Below the pieces are notes generated by a model. The model made no database searches, was not told the DNA's origin, and saw nothing but the letters and a program-made list of their open reading frames with translations. 64,000 nucleotides of DNA from Jackrogersella multiformis (Eukaryota > Ascomycota > Sordariomycetes > Xylariales > Hypoxylaceae): positions 1-64,000 of the forward strand of contig CADCXD010000003.1 in assembly GCA_902806575.1 (NCBI GenBank), written 5' to 3'. A program made the position numbers and the translations under genes. Below, in pieces: positions 47,209 to 58,833 of this stretch (position 1 is the stretch's first letter; each line of letters opens with the position of its first letter).

Positions 47209-50122
47209 TTAGAGCGCGAATCCAAGATCTTCCCTGCGATCATCTACAAGGCGTCCCCACTCGAGTAGTAATCGAAACATGTATACCTGCATGTCCTCCT
47301 TCCGGAGAGACTGAAGGGCCCAATTACGGCCTGCCTGTGCGATCTCGTCCGCCTCAGATAGGCCCGGCCCACCCAAGTAGCTCACGGCGCTCCATAGGTC
47401 GCCGAGCCGTACGTCGAGGGGCACAAAGTGTCTCCAGGCGTGGACGCGTTCTTCCCACCACGTGCGGAAGAGGGCGGCGCGGTACGGCAGGGATCCGGAC
47501 TTGAGGAACGGCAAGAACCGCCCGCTGAAGGCAGCACCGTCGAGGTCGATGAGATGGCGGTGACGCCAGTGCTCCTGGAAATCGAGGGAGGGCGGTGGTT
47601 CGGCTGTGGCTGAGCCGTAGAAGGTGATGTGCTCGGCCGTGCAGTCACGATCGTCGCAGCGGTTGAAGCCGCCAACGAATGAGACGTTGACGTTGAGGCG
47701 ATCGTCTACAGGAGGTGTGGTTTGCGAGGTAGACGAAGATGAAGAGGTGGAACGGAATGAAGAAAGGATATCTGTTCGAGAGTGGATAAGATTAAAGAGG
47801 GATTTCGCCCGGATGGATAGCTTTGCTTTCGCAGCCATGTGCACGAATCTGGCCCGCAAGAACGTTTGCCAGGAACCGTGGACGGCAAAGCCATCCGAGG
47901 AAGCACCCCGCCAGTATACGCTGTTCAGCTTCTGGTTCCAAGGTATGCTCTTGTTGTTTTCGATCTCCACCTTCTCACCGAAGTTCCATGGACTTGGATA
48001 CAGTATATCGGCGAAATTGTACAGCCGGCTTTGGCTGAAGACGGGAAACAGCGTATGCGAGGGCGCCATGGCAGACGGAGACAACAGAACACCGTGCAGA
48101 TACGCAAGATCAGGCTGATGGCACAGGTCGCCAGATAAGGTCCAATTGGATACGAAGCCGTTTGTCATATGTGGAGCAGAGCAACCTAAGCACTCGGCTT
48201 TTCTATTCCACCAACGGTACTTGTTTACAGGAGAACTGGCAGGGCACGCTGGTGAGATCCATTCGTAGAAGATCTGACGCTTATGTCTCTCTAAGAACCA
48301 AGGGGATTTCTCGTTCCAGATGTTGTCGTCCGCATTTAGATAGTCCTTTACCCAAGGCGGTTCCTGGCTGTCGCTAAATGGGAGCAACTTCTGCTTTGCG
48401 CCTAATCTCGCCCTAGCCTTGAGCCCTTCTTCGGTATAAGCCTTGATGCGGTCGAGTGGGACTGACACGCGGCATTCGTCATCGAGGTTGAAGGCGAGAT
48501 GCATGTCAGGCAGCCACTGCGCAAAGGGTTCGAGCATGTCCTTTGTAACATCCATCATCCATCTATGCGTACCGTGAATATGTGGCGAAACATCAATTTG
48601 GCCACCCTCAATGATGATCCCACCCATGGAGAGCGATGGGTGCTCGAGCAGATGGGTTGTTCTGTGTCGTAGGATAGACGGTATGGTACCCCAATACGGA
48701 AGAAGGTCTGCATGGATCTGGTCGAAGGTGTCGATGACGGGAGATTTGACCGAGGTCGCAAAGTCATACCACTTGTCAAAATTGGGAGGCGGCGGTATCC
48801 CATAGCGATCTCTATACTCCGAGACGGCTGCGTCGAGCGACTTGCTCATTCCAGCCCTAGCTATCCAAGCGTCCGACTCGCTTCTGGCGTGGGCAATTAT
48901 CGGGGCAGGAGTAGGGCGGAACCCCCCGGGACTCATAAAAACCGTCTGGCCGAAGACCATAAGGAAGACCACTAGAGCGAAGAGACCGTAGCGATTCCTA
49001 GAGATGACACCCTCGGCGGATGAATGCAGCTGGAAAGTGGCAGCCTTTCCAAAGTGGAAAAGAATACCTGCTCCCACGAACAACCAGATGCCGGTCACGA
49101 GACCCCACCAGTTGGACCAGACCCTGATCATAGTTCCATCCATGATTCTCCACTGCAGGTAGACGAAGATACTTGTTACCGTGAGCAACAGGCTTACCAA
49201 TAGGGGGTGCAAGTAGCCAAGTAGATATACAGCAGAGACTATGCCTGTCGTCACGGCTATACTATCGACGATCAGATCTCCAAGGGCAAGCCACGTGAGG
49301 AAAACGTTCCATTGGAAGTTGGCTTGGTCGATACACGACCACACAGCCAAGAAGGTCAATACGGCTGCCGAGGTAAGGAACAGTGTGCCTAGAAAATGCC
49401 ACGTCTTCGACTGTCCTTCGTTGCCCTGTCGAAGTTTCCCAATCTGCGATATGAACACTGTGTCGAGGGCTAGGGTGACCAGCTGAGCGAGAGGTATCAA
49501 GCGCTCGATATGCGGTCCGGTAGGACATATGGCGCCGGTCGTGCGCTCGGAAAGGAGGAGAGTGTCGGTGGCAGCCAGACCCCATAGCAGCGCGACTAGG
49601 GCATATTTCATGAAGGCTGGTGAAGCGCCAGTAGACCGCTCTTGTGTATCATGCCCATACCTCGGTAAATGTATGGGCCGCAGCTCGACGATGTCGTAGA
49701 TGACGAGTAGGAAAGGAAGAAAGGCCTATTCACGAGCATTAGCGACTATGATCTCTCTACAGTTGTCTCGCGAAGATGTGGGCGCAAACCTGAAGTCCAT
49801 CCCACGAGCAGTGAATGGTGCGAATGGTCCTCCAATACAAGATGGTACGGGCTACCACGCAGAAGAGCAGCAGTACAAAAGACGGCGATTGTGATCGAAG
49901 TTTAAGCGGGGACCTTAGAATATCGGCGAGAAAGGATTTGGCTGAAGCATTACCGCTTGCCAGTGGCGTGTAGCTCGGCTCGGATCGAAGTATGTACCTG
50001 GCGTAGGCAGAGAGGGCGAGGCCGGAGAAGAGGAGGGTCAAGATGGAGAAGTGGAAAGGCCGTTCTGTTATATCTATTAGCTGGTTCTGGTTCTGGTTAT
50101 AGCTGTCTGACGCAGCTTTCAT
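47209..50122 (-). CDS. Polytopic membrane GT90 (CAP10-like) glycosyltransferase
   Basis: Exons 50122-49790 and 49725-47209 (donor GTTTGC, branch GCTAAT, acceptor AATAG, phase 0) give 949 aa. The N-terminal 380 or so residues contain about nine hydrophobic spans (for example FSILTLLFSGLALSAYA, FVLLLFCVVARTILYW, FLGTLFLTSAAVLTFLAVW, YGLFALVVFLMVFGQTVFM). The C-terminal part (about 450-940) is a CAP10/GT90 catalytic domain: FADILYPSPWNF, WNQKLNSVYWRGASSDG, HLIDLDGAAFSGRFLPFLKSG and FVPLDVRLGDL, with the usual late SGRF and SG sequences of a sugar-nucleotide site. The family includes Cryptococcus Cap10 and Cxt1 beta-1,2-xylosyltransferase. It probably acts in the Golgi or ER on cell-surface glycans. 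The donor sugar cannot be read from sequence. Many-TM GT90 proteins are common in filamentous ascomycetes. Confidence 0.9.
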
Positions 50123-51540
50123 CCAGAGAAAGATCCCCGAGGCTAGCGGGCCGTACCGAAGGCTGCACTCTTATAATATCGAGACCAGGTGAAGGTTGCG
50201 CTCAGGCCAAGAATGCTGCCACATGTTAATTGTCCGAGTTTAACTCTAAGGGGGACGATAGGATCAAGGTTTCAGGGCGCATAATGAGATTGGAAGATGC
50301 CATCATTCATGGCGCCACACTCACCAGATAGCTAAGACAACAAGTTTACGTTGCGACAGTGCCATCTCGGATCTTGAACAGCGAGATATGAACCTAAGAA
50401 ACTTGGGCGTTGTAATTCTCTCGTATGCGATCTCGACTCCCAAAAAAAAAAAATTAAGAAGAATAAGACCTCAATTCATGGCTGATGATTTGTAGCTAGC
50501 TAGTTCTCTGGAACCGTTCGGTGGTGTTGGTCATGACTGCGAGAGGCGAGAGGGAAAAAATGTTGGTGAGGGCTTCGCGACGCAAGAAACGGAGAGGCTC
50601 GACGAGGGCACCAAGTTGGCTAGCATCTAGCATGTAACATCATGCATGCAAACAAAAAAGACGTGACATTCCTTTTCTCGAATTTAATACTGCCTACACT
50701 AGGCCTACCTAAGCTGCTAAGGTAAGATAAGATGTAAGATGTAAGACGAGCTGAACGAGGCTCGAACCGAACCGTACCGACGACGAAAAGCGTCGAGGCG
50801 CCTTGGCAAGTTGGATTATGAAAACGGCAATCCGGCACAAAATATGTACTGATGTAGCTGACCACCGTATCGTATAGGTACCTAGACCCAGGTAATGTGC
50901 GATCACAGAGGAACAAGGAAGAAAATCCCAACTGATTGGATTCGGGGAGACAAAGCAGCAAGGGTAAATTGGCAAGACTGGAAGAGGTTGTAAAAGGTTG
51001 TAAAAAGTGTGCGACCTTCAGCAGCTTAATAAAAGTTATTTCCAATGGATCCCGGTCGATTGAGGTCATTATCCATTATCTAATATCAACATGGCTAAGT
51101 GGGTATCATTATTAGATTTTAGCTAGTACCCAGGTACATAGTACTATGTAGGAGATCCTTCTCCGGTCCCAACCTTACCCCGGCCTGCAGGTGCCCATGT
51201 AGTTTTTCTAATTAAATCTAGATACTTTAGGCAAGTACCTAGGTACTCACTCATACGGCTCGGCAGCCCTGGAGATAAGCCCTGCCAGCTGGGAGCAGCC
51301 GACAATCTAACCCCTTTTCCGTCCTTCGTAATACCTACCACTACACTACGCCACTTACATACTATCCATAGTAAACACACACGAAAAAAGGGAAAAGAGT
51401 ACAAAGAAGCTCAAATTATCCCTTTTTTCTTCTAACTAGTTAATTAGGTAAGCTATCTATCGAGGATAGCCACGGCATGGATTCGACATCGTCAACACTA
51501 ATCTTCATCGGCGTGTAAAGACCTAACCGAGCATGCTTAT
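50123..51540. other. Intergenic
   Basis: No gene supported. The left part contains the GT90 promoter. A poly-A run is at about 50441-50453. TAAGATG/GTAAGA near-repeats occur at about 50722-50744, and TACCTAGG motifs at about 50876-50890 and 51235-51248. A B-box-like GGTTCGAGCC on the minus strand near 50754-50766 was tested as a tRNA and rejected. Confidence 0.45.
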
Positions 51541-52529
51541 CTAGATGATACCTTCGAAGAACGTGACCTGGAACCTCCCATTGTTCGAATTGATGACAGG
51601 GTCAATGTCGTCACGCAGATATACATTCCACGGATCCAGGAACTGATTTTCCCACTCAATCGTGGCGTTGTTGGCATCCTGTCCGATGATCTTGTCGAGG
51701 CACCACGAGCCCGTCGCCTTCTGCGCCCATGCATTGGCGGGGGCGTTGGAAAGGAGATCGAGCAAGAACCCCCTGACGTTGGAGAGCCCATCGAGAGACT
51801 CGATGATTGCGGCGCCATCGTTCCCCTGCAATATCGAGATATCGCCCCACGAAGATCCTGTCTCGTTGGCATGCCAGTTTACTTCTGCCCATGTGCCTAA
51901 TAGGTGTTTCTGTCCATCGAGGTTCACAGCGCTGCCGCGCACAATGCGCCCTCGGAAGCTCGGGCACACGGCGAGAAACGCGCACGACAAGGGCGGAATC
52001 TAGAGGAACGACACATGTTATGGTTGGTATTTAATATTAAGTATTTTTCTCTAGGTAGAGAAATAGTGCAAACCGGAGAAGCAAACTAGCTTGAGAGGGC
52101 TTACTATCATGTATTTGTAGGGAACGAAGTCGTGATTACTTTCGTAGATGAAGAACATGGTCCCGTGCACGCCGCCGTGATCGTTTGGATCAAGGTTCCA
52201 TATGAGAACGCCGGGCCCATCGAGGTCTTTATCTCCCTCTAACCGTGTGCAGATATATCATTAGTCATAAGTAAGAATTTCCGATGGGAAGGTTACTTGC
52301 TGGTGTAGATAGGTGTCTCGGATTCCTGACGACAGAATATCTGAGGATCGCTGGGCATCCCGGTATTGTTGTACCATTGGTGAGTGCTTGAAGTCAGAGA
52401 TCGGACACGACGGGGTCTCGCGTCGACGACTTCGGAGTTCGAGCTACTGACCGGGAGTGTGGAAGTTGGAAGAGAGGCTACGGTTGCGAGTATGGATATA
52501 TAGGATACTAGTATACTTAGGAGATGCAT
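51541..52529 (-). CDS. Secreted protein of unknown function, 273 aa
   Basis: Three exons (52529-52301, 52238-52105, 51999-51541) give 273 aa. Intron 1 keeps frame only with a GC donor (GCAAGT, the standard GC-AG form) and acceptor GTTAG; the GT four bases in is out of phase. Intron 2 is GTAAGC to TCTAG in phase 0. The start has a signal peptide (MHLLSILVSYISILATVASL). The mature chain has four cysteines, in IFCRQ, LSCAFLAVCPSF and GSWCLDK. It has N-glycosylation sequons (NNTG, NETG, NNAT) and a Gly/Asp/Trp-rich core (GVLIWNLDPNDHGG, NWHANETGSSWGD, FLDPWNVYLRDD). The profile suggests an extracellular globular beta-rich protein; I do not recognise the family. It lies beside a GH10 xylanase on the same strand, which fits a secreted plant-degradation or host-interaction role, by inference only. 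Confidence 0.82.
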
Positions 52530-53055
52530 CTCGTATTTAGGTAATAACGGTATAGGTAGGTACTTTAAGTCTAGAATCGATATTTATATGACGAGGTAAG
52601 AATGAGAGGCGAGTAAAGGTGATGTTATTAGGAAATATATCTCTAGGCTAGGTAAGTAATGTAAATGCGATTGGAATATCAATTATTACATGTGAAAATA
52701 TCTATGTCCATATTAACATTAGCTTTTGCATGTGTTATTTTTGCTATTGTCACTCGTCAATCGCCGTTTCCTTCCGAATAACATATAACCTAATAGACCA
52801 CATAATACCTTCCTCCAAGATACCTCCTAACCTACCTACCTACTTAGGTAAGTAGGTACTTTTTACGTATATTTGGGTCTTTACCTTTCGGATATAAATG
52901 AGTTAATTCCAATCGTATGGTAGGTTACATCTAGGTATACGGACCTAAGTTTAAATAACTAGGGAGGAAATTGGTTAAATTTATATAAAAGCCCCCCTAT
53001 TCATTATCTTATTATTGCTTAGGTACTATATACCTACCTAATACTTAATACCTAG
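52530..53055. other. Intergenic between the two secreted genes
   Basis: About 530 bp separating the stop of the xylanase gene from the start of the 273-aa secreted protein gene, so it holds the latter's promoter. TACCTAGGTA-type motifs lie at about 52824-52858 and 53020-53052. No gene is seen. Confidence 0.45.
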
Positions 53056-54471
53056 TTAAATGTTAATATGTCTGATGAGTTCCCCTGCTCTCTCTCTCTT
53101 ACGCCGCTTAGGTTTACAGCTATGACCATTGGTCTTGTTCTTCATGGCCTCGATAGCCGCATGATATGCTGGATGCTTAGTGAAATCGTCAAACCAGAGA
53201 AGCGCAGCGCCTTGACCTGGAAACACTGCAGGGACCCAGCTAAAAGGATCGTAGAAATCCCAAATCGTCACACCCACACATGCTGGAACTTGAATGCATG
53301 CTCCAACGGACTGGTAGACAAATCAGTTAGCCACGATACGTACCCAGGTAATTAGATTGGTAATCTACCAAGAGAGAGGAAGTGCTTACATTCTTATAGA
53401 CCTCGGCCTGCCACGCCACTGCAACAACAAGAATTAGTAAATACTTCTTTGGGTAAATTTTCAGGGGTCTCAGGCATGTCTCGAGAGAAAATACTCCCCA
53501 ACCGGCCTGATTGGGGCTTCTTGACTCCCAAGACAGGCTAAGGAGGGTAAACAAAGGAATCTTGATGTTACGTACTATTAGTCTCGTTCCCCGGCATCTC
53601 GATCCTGACATCGAGTTCCGTCAGAGCCACTTCTACGCCTAGTACTTCATACGATTGCATGACAGTGATCTGTTCGTCCAGTGTAGGCGCCCTACTAGCC
53701 ACGAGGTGCGCTTGCATCCCGACACCGTCAATTCTGATCCCTGCTTCCTGCAGCAACCTGACAATTCGGATGACCCCTTCGCTCTTGGGGCCTGGCGACT
53801 CTATGTTGTAGTCATTATAGTACAGTTTGGCCTCGGGGTCAATCTCGGACGCTATACTGAACGCTAGCTTGATGAACTCCTCGCCTAGGATTCTGTTGAA
53901 GACTGATTCACGGTATGTGCCGTCCTCGTTCAACGCCTCATTGACCACGTCCCAAGCATAGCACTGGCCCTTGTAGTGGTCCATGACCTTTAGTATGTGC
54001 TCGGTGATCACGGAGCGGAGCTCTTCAGCCGACCATTCCGTCTCTTCTACCCATGGTGCGAGCTGGCTGTGCCAGACCAAAGTATGGCATCGAAGAAGCT
54101 TGCCATTTTTCGCGGCAACCGAGGCCACGATGTCGCCTTCTGTGAAGTTGAACACACCTCGCTCAGGTTCTATAAATAACCACTGGAGCGAACGTCAGCA
54201 AAAAAATAGGTTAAGTACTTCTTTATCTGTAAGCATGACATACCTTCTGGCCATTAGTCGCCGTAGTCTGGCCAAACTCGTTTCTATCCGTTAGAATGGC
54301 ATCATACTGCGGATATGCTGCCTCGAAACCGGCACGTTCCCTCTGTCCAGGCGAATCAGTTGCTGCGCCAAAATATTTGAGGCCAGCTTTTTTCGCGTAT
54401 AAGTCCAGCTGAGCTAGTGCAAGAGGTAGCGATGCTGCTACAAGGAGGACGGCGTTAATGCAGGAACGCAT
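53056..54471 (-). CDS. GH10 endo-1,4-beta-xylanase, secreted
   Basis: Four exons (54471-54244, 54182-53576, 53418-53390, 53310-53056) give 372 aa. Exon 3 is a 29-nt microexon (AWQAEVYKN) fixed by phase and by the GH10 pattern. A signal peptide (CINAVLLVAASLPLALAQ) is followed by the catalytic barrel. Seen in order are the first-strand KYFGAATD, the substrate wall CHTLVWHSQLAPWV, acid/base Glu158 in WDVVNEAL, YNDYNIE, nucleophile Glu265 in ALTELDVRIE, and VTIWDFYDPFSWVP near the end. No cellulose-binding module is present. The C-terminus has an unusual basic tail (CKPKRRKRERAGE) beyond the barrel. The enzyme cleaves xylan backbones outside the cell. Confidence 0.93.
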
Positions 54472-55771
54472 GTTTATCTACCTAGGTAGACCAGGTTAGG
54501 GGGAAATATCAGGTCAAGATTTATTGCAACACGTAGGGGAGAGCTGTGTGATAATATATTTTAGTTATCTAGAAAAGGTCCCATCGTGTTATTATATGCT
54601 AAACAAGCCCAACTATAAACCCACGATCCAAGAGCTCGATACCCTGGTATAAGCCTGCTACCGATATTTCTATGGTTAAGGTGTGTTCGGCCCAAGAACC
54701 TAGATAGGGAGGATGTTGAAACTTTCCACCAATCTCACATGCGTATGTCCTGCAGCTATGACTGATGTTGTGTATACGCGTAAGGGCCCGTGGTCTTGGT
54801 AGCTGGATTTAGGCGAAAGTTATATTGAACTTATCCATGTCGACGATGCGGTTAAATTCCAAAATCGCCGCTAGCACTAAGTACCTAGCCTACCTAGGTA
54901 GGTATGAGCATGTCTTCGCTGCGGAGAAATTATACCTATTTCCCAATAACCCCAAACTCCAATTTACTCGGCTAAGGGTTTCCCCTAGTACTTCTTGGCC
55001 ATCTTAGAAGAGATTCCTCTACCCTGATATGGTAGTGACTTGTCTTGTATATAGGTGAGAGAGAAAAGGGTTAGGTTGGATGATTAAGAGATGTGGTAAA
55101 CCCCATCAATCTTATAATGGTTAGGGCTTCCTACTGCCGACTAGATACACCTATAGCTCGACTTCATTAATATTTCGAGAATACCTATGACTGGTTAGCA
55201 TAAGTTAAAGAATAAAATGTTTGATCTTTTTAAATTTGATGTCGCCTTTACGTGAGATAAGGGTATCACGATATTACACAGAGAAATGTCCACCTGTGAG
55301 TTATACGCAAATAAATATAATTAGGGAGAAACATGAGAAGGAATACATGGATAAATTCATAGGGACACCACTGCTATGATCAAATCATAACTATAGATAT
55401 TATATTATTCTAAGTTATATCATTCGCATCGTTCGCCAACGGATCTCCCTATCGTTAATTTTGAATTCGGACAGCTTCTTAGCGTGGTCTTTTAGATTCG
55501 TATAATTAGTTAACCTCCTATTCCAATATCTGACTGATCAGTAAAAAGTTCCCGGAAAGAATTGAACAGCTGCAATAATGGCTCCGCATTGCAAATCGAA
55601 ATATCGTACACTAACATCGTCTTGTCACTCCTTTAAATCGTTAATAAGATTATTCTAAACGAAAAACCGATCATGCTCGCCCATATTCTTGTACTAGTGA
55701 ATATATAATTGGAATTTTAATGCCTTGTCAACAGTACTGACTCTACTGATTGTCAAGACTATTAACCTAAC
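54472..55771. other. Intergenic
   Basis: No gene supported. It contains the xylanase promoter (TACCTAGGTA motif at about 54478-54488, only a few bases upstream of the start codon) and another motif at about 54890-54905. The stretch from 55190 to 55730 is AT-richer than average, with no frame worth reporting. Confidence 0.45.
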
Positions 55772-56225
55772 CTAATAGTCCCTCATAATATCATAACACT
55801 TGATAGAAAAAACAGATACCAAGGCATGTCGAAAGAGATCTTCGAGGCTGGCCTGTTCAAGGAACACGTCGGCTTCATAGAGTAGTACAACACACTCCCA
55901 GGCTTTTTCACGATGAAGATCGGACTCGAGATAGGTTTCCACGACTTCCAGCTCCGTTCCAATGTCGCCGCGAGTAATAATATATAGTGGCTTCTGCGTA
56001 ATCTCGGCAGTCAGAGTGCGTTTCCATAGTATGAAATAGATAATGAAGCAATAGCTGGAACTTTTGTTGCTGTGAAGGATCGCGCCATTCCAAGAAAGGG
56101 TCCACGACTTCCCCCTGGGTGTGGTAAATGGCGTGATATGGAGCTGGAAGCTCGGTTGAGCCATACCTACCGTCGTCGTCTCGAGCACTGGCGCTGCCAA
56201 GCTGGTGGCCTAGGTTAACGAGCAT
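55772..56225 (-). pseudogene. Broken AAA-ATPase fragment
   Basis: On the minus strand a stretch of about 85 residues (encoded at about 56035-55785) resembles the core of the large fungal AAA-ATPase family: RTLTAEITQKPLYIITRGD, then VVETYLESDLH and VVLLYEADVFLEQASLEDL. Family members have a GKTLTAE Walker A end and VVLLDEADVFLE as Walker B. Here the Walker A glycines are replaced (WKRTLTAE) and the Walker B Asp is Tyr. The sequence stops shortly after ALVSVF, with no rest of the ATPase domain. A second, overlapping frame (56225-55908, EWRDPSQQQKFQ) may hold more of the same gene shifted in frame. It is best read as a decayed partial copy. The alternative is a short real gene with an undetected intron. 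Confidence 0.6.
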
Positions 56226-57393
56226 TCGGCCTCCCTATACTTCTCGCGGTGTCTGCATTGAATCCCTGGAAGCACATAAATTGTGTAACTTTAGCGATAA
56301 GTTCCATAAAACTTGTACCGATTGCTTCTGGCCGGTGTTCTGATGTAGGTACTGTACCATTGAAAATAATTTTAATCATCACGGAGCTCGAAAAGTCCCG
56401 GTAGTAGACTACATATAAAGCAGACCTCTATTTCAAGATATAACAACATGTCCTGTAGCGAAAATTGCCCATCAACCCCTCATTCGTCTTGTTTGCGCCA
56501 TCTATCTATAGTGGTGGATCAAGATAAATTTGTGGATCGTCTTTTGGAGTGTCAATAGTGCGATGGTGGAGTTGATTTGCTTTGAATAGTATGCTCAAGG
56601 TGAGTCTTGAACTACGCTCTTAATTGTTCGGCTCGATGGGATTCCTTCGTGAATTCGAGATGGTCGATAGAATGTTGGCAAAGTTTTGATTTCCATTTGT
56701 ACTTGTTACAATGTAACCGCCTGCCTTTATGCTTATTAACACGGAATTTATATGTTAGCAGTGTGTCCATACAAAGTTACCTAATTTTATTTCCCGTTAG
56801 TTTTCGATCAACGTAATGAATAATCACCGCAAGCTTCATTAAACCATGGTAGGTACTTCGGTAGTTACGTATGTATTTTCCTGCACGTGTTGTCGCGTGT
56901 TGTCGCATGTGAAATGTACCTACTAGTTAATAGGTAAGTACACGTTAAAGCGGCCAAGCTTTAAAGGTGAGGTCTTAACCAATAGGAGTAGGTAAAATAT
57001 GCCAAGACTTCCGTATTAGGTGCACCATCAATACCTAGGTACCTATAAGGTACCTGATAATACAGATAAACTTTACCAGTTAGTAAATCTGCCTTTCCAA
57101 TCTCAAAAAAAGGTTGATAAACACATAATTGTATTACAGAGTCAACTTATTTTACTAAAGGAATCGAGATATTTTAGATTTATGCCTTGATTTCCGTGTC
57201 CGTAATCCTATACTACGTCTTATGCCAATAGTCGTAACAAAAATCGCGTTCATGCCAATTTTCCTCGAGGTATCTTATTCCGAAATCTGTTTCCTGCCGA
57301 TTTAAACAGAGCAGCTCTTAAACCCACTGGAGCTCAAATGCAAAATGATTTGGTGTACTGTAAAGTTATTGTCGATTAACTTTGGCAAGCACT
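56226..57393. other. Intergenic
   Basis: No gene supported. TACCTAGGTA motif at about 57032-57052, and a GTTGTCGC near-repeat at about 56889-56906. The rest is nondescript and mildly AT-rich. Confidence 0.4.
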
Positions 57394-57918
57394 TCAATCT
57401 TCTGCTCGGCGTTGTTCTTCCTTCCTTTCCTCCACTCCTTCCCTATATGCTAACTCGAGCTTCTCGTTTAGCACCCTCAGTTTGGTACTGTATGTGTATT
57501 GAGGGCTGCTCAGGTTGCTGGGATTGTCGAGAGTTGGGGCATCCGTCTGACCTCTCTGCTGTAGGTGTAACAGCCAAGAGCGATGGACAACAATGCCTTG
57601 AGCCAAGAGCTCAAATTGATGTGCTAGATACTCGTTCCAAGCCACCCACTCGGTCGATTGACGGTCTAGGGAGGAGAGGATTCCGTGGAGCAGTTGCCTT
57701 AACTCTTCAAGCCGTGCCGCCAAGCCGTTCGTCCAATTAGCGATCGCAAGGAGCTGAGTTTCCGCATCTACTTCCGCCTCCGATCCCCCGTTTGAATATG
57801 TAGGGTTGTGTTGCTGATGTTGGTGTGTTAACGAGTAAGATTGGAAGGAATTAGTTCCAAATGCCATCATGTCCTCTCCTTGGGCCCCTTGGCCGATTGA
57901 GAGATGCGCGTCATTCAT
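57394..57918 (-). CDS. Small hypothetical protein with helical core
   Basis: A single open frame of 174 aa starts at ATG 57918. The N-terminus is Gln/His/Ser-rich and disordered (THQHQQHNPTYSNGG). Residues about 50-120 read as amphipathic helices (LEELRQLLHGILSSLDRQ, AWNEYLAHQFELLAQG), and the C-terminus is charged (YREGVEERKEEQRRAED), possibly coiled coil. No signal peptide, membrane span or known motif is visible. It resembles many small fungal helical proteins of unknown role. It is unspliced and not clearly linked to its neighbours. A chance frame cannot be excluded, but its amino-acid mix and helical periodicity favour a real gene. Confidence 0.5.
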   Translation of the reverse strand: MNDAHLSIGQGAQGEDMMAFGTNSFQSYSLTHQHQQHNPTYSNGGSEAEVDAETQLLAIANWTNGLAARLEELRQLLHGILSSLDRQSTEWVAWNEYLAHQFELLAQGIVVHRSWLLHLQQRGQTDAPTLDNPSNLSSPQYTYSTKLRVLNEKLELAYREGVEERKEEQRRAED

Positions 57919-58833
57919 GGGATCCGTTCAGTCCTGTGTCGATTAGAAATGTTTAAATCAGGAGCGAATGAATAGTTGGACGTTTGCTACTCTAAGTGAA
58001 ATTCGAATATGAAAACTGAGACGACAGGAATCGGTGCCCGCCACCAACAATTAAGATACAATGTTAATGTTAAATACGGAATATACAAGAACATCAAAGT
58101 AACAGGTGATAAACTACCTAGTTAGACACATTATGAAACCTCTTCATGGACCAGAGTCTCAACTAGCAAGCACATTATTCTTTGACCCAAGTAGCAGAAA
58201 CACAACAACATCTTGTTCGCTGCACTGCACTTGCAAAACACGTCCCTTCAGCTCGCGTGCAACAGTGAATCCTTTTTTATCGTCACGTATAGCAATGCAC
58301 TTGTGTAAGATGAATGTTTGACTTATCAAGGTGACTGGAAATTCTTAATAACCAATCTAGATATACACCAGTTTAAACCCTCCCCCTTTAATATTGAACT
58401 GTTTCCTTACAACAACAAAAAAGTTCTGTCCAAGTAAATTACATCATAAATGAATATTTATATCAAGATTTTAGGTAGTTTATTAATCTGTTGCAACCCT
58501 TTACTCAACATCCAGCGTCCAACACTATGTCTCGCGTTGTTGTAGAACTGATAAGACGATAAGTTTAGGAACACATCACTAACAACAAAGATTGGTAAGC
58601 GGAAATTGTGGTAGACTAACATGGGATTGTGTTCATCATGAAAACAATATCTAGGGTATAATTCAATGCATGTCCTTATCCCAAACTCCAATAACGATAA
58701 TGAAAAGTGGTCCGCAATGCCACCATTTCCCAATAGGTGGCTTTCTCAGAGCCAATATGTACCGAGAATCAGCCACGACTTGACCGTGGAGGTGAATGCT
58801 TCCCCTGAACCCCTATCCTAAAACGCCTGTTGT
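57919..58833. other. Intergenic
   Basis: No gene that I can support. A 91-codon minus-strand frame at 58733-58458 has an ATG but no recognised motif. The region also contains the 3' flank of the glycosyltransferase gene ending at 58834. Confidence 0.4.

Noticed and set aside
50740..50800. B-box-like GGTTCGAGCC on the minus strand, possible tRNA
   Set aside because: The five bases on either side cannot form a T-stem (mismatch by the third pair), and no A-box or acceptor stem is found at the right distance.
58458..58733. 91-codon minus-strand frame next to the GT31-like gene
   Set aside because: It opens at a genuine ATG but has no recognised motif, no splice partner and no family resemblance I can name; chance remains likely.
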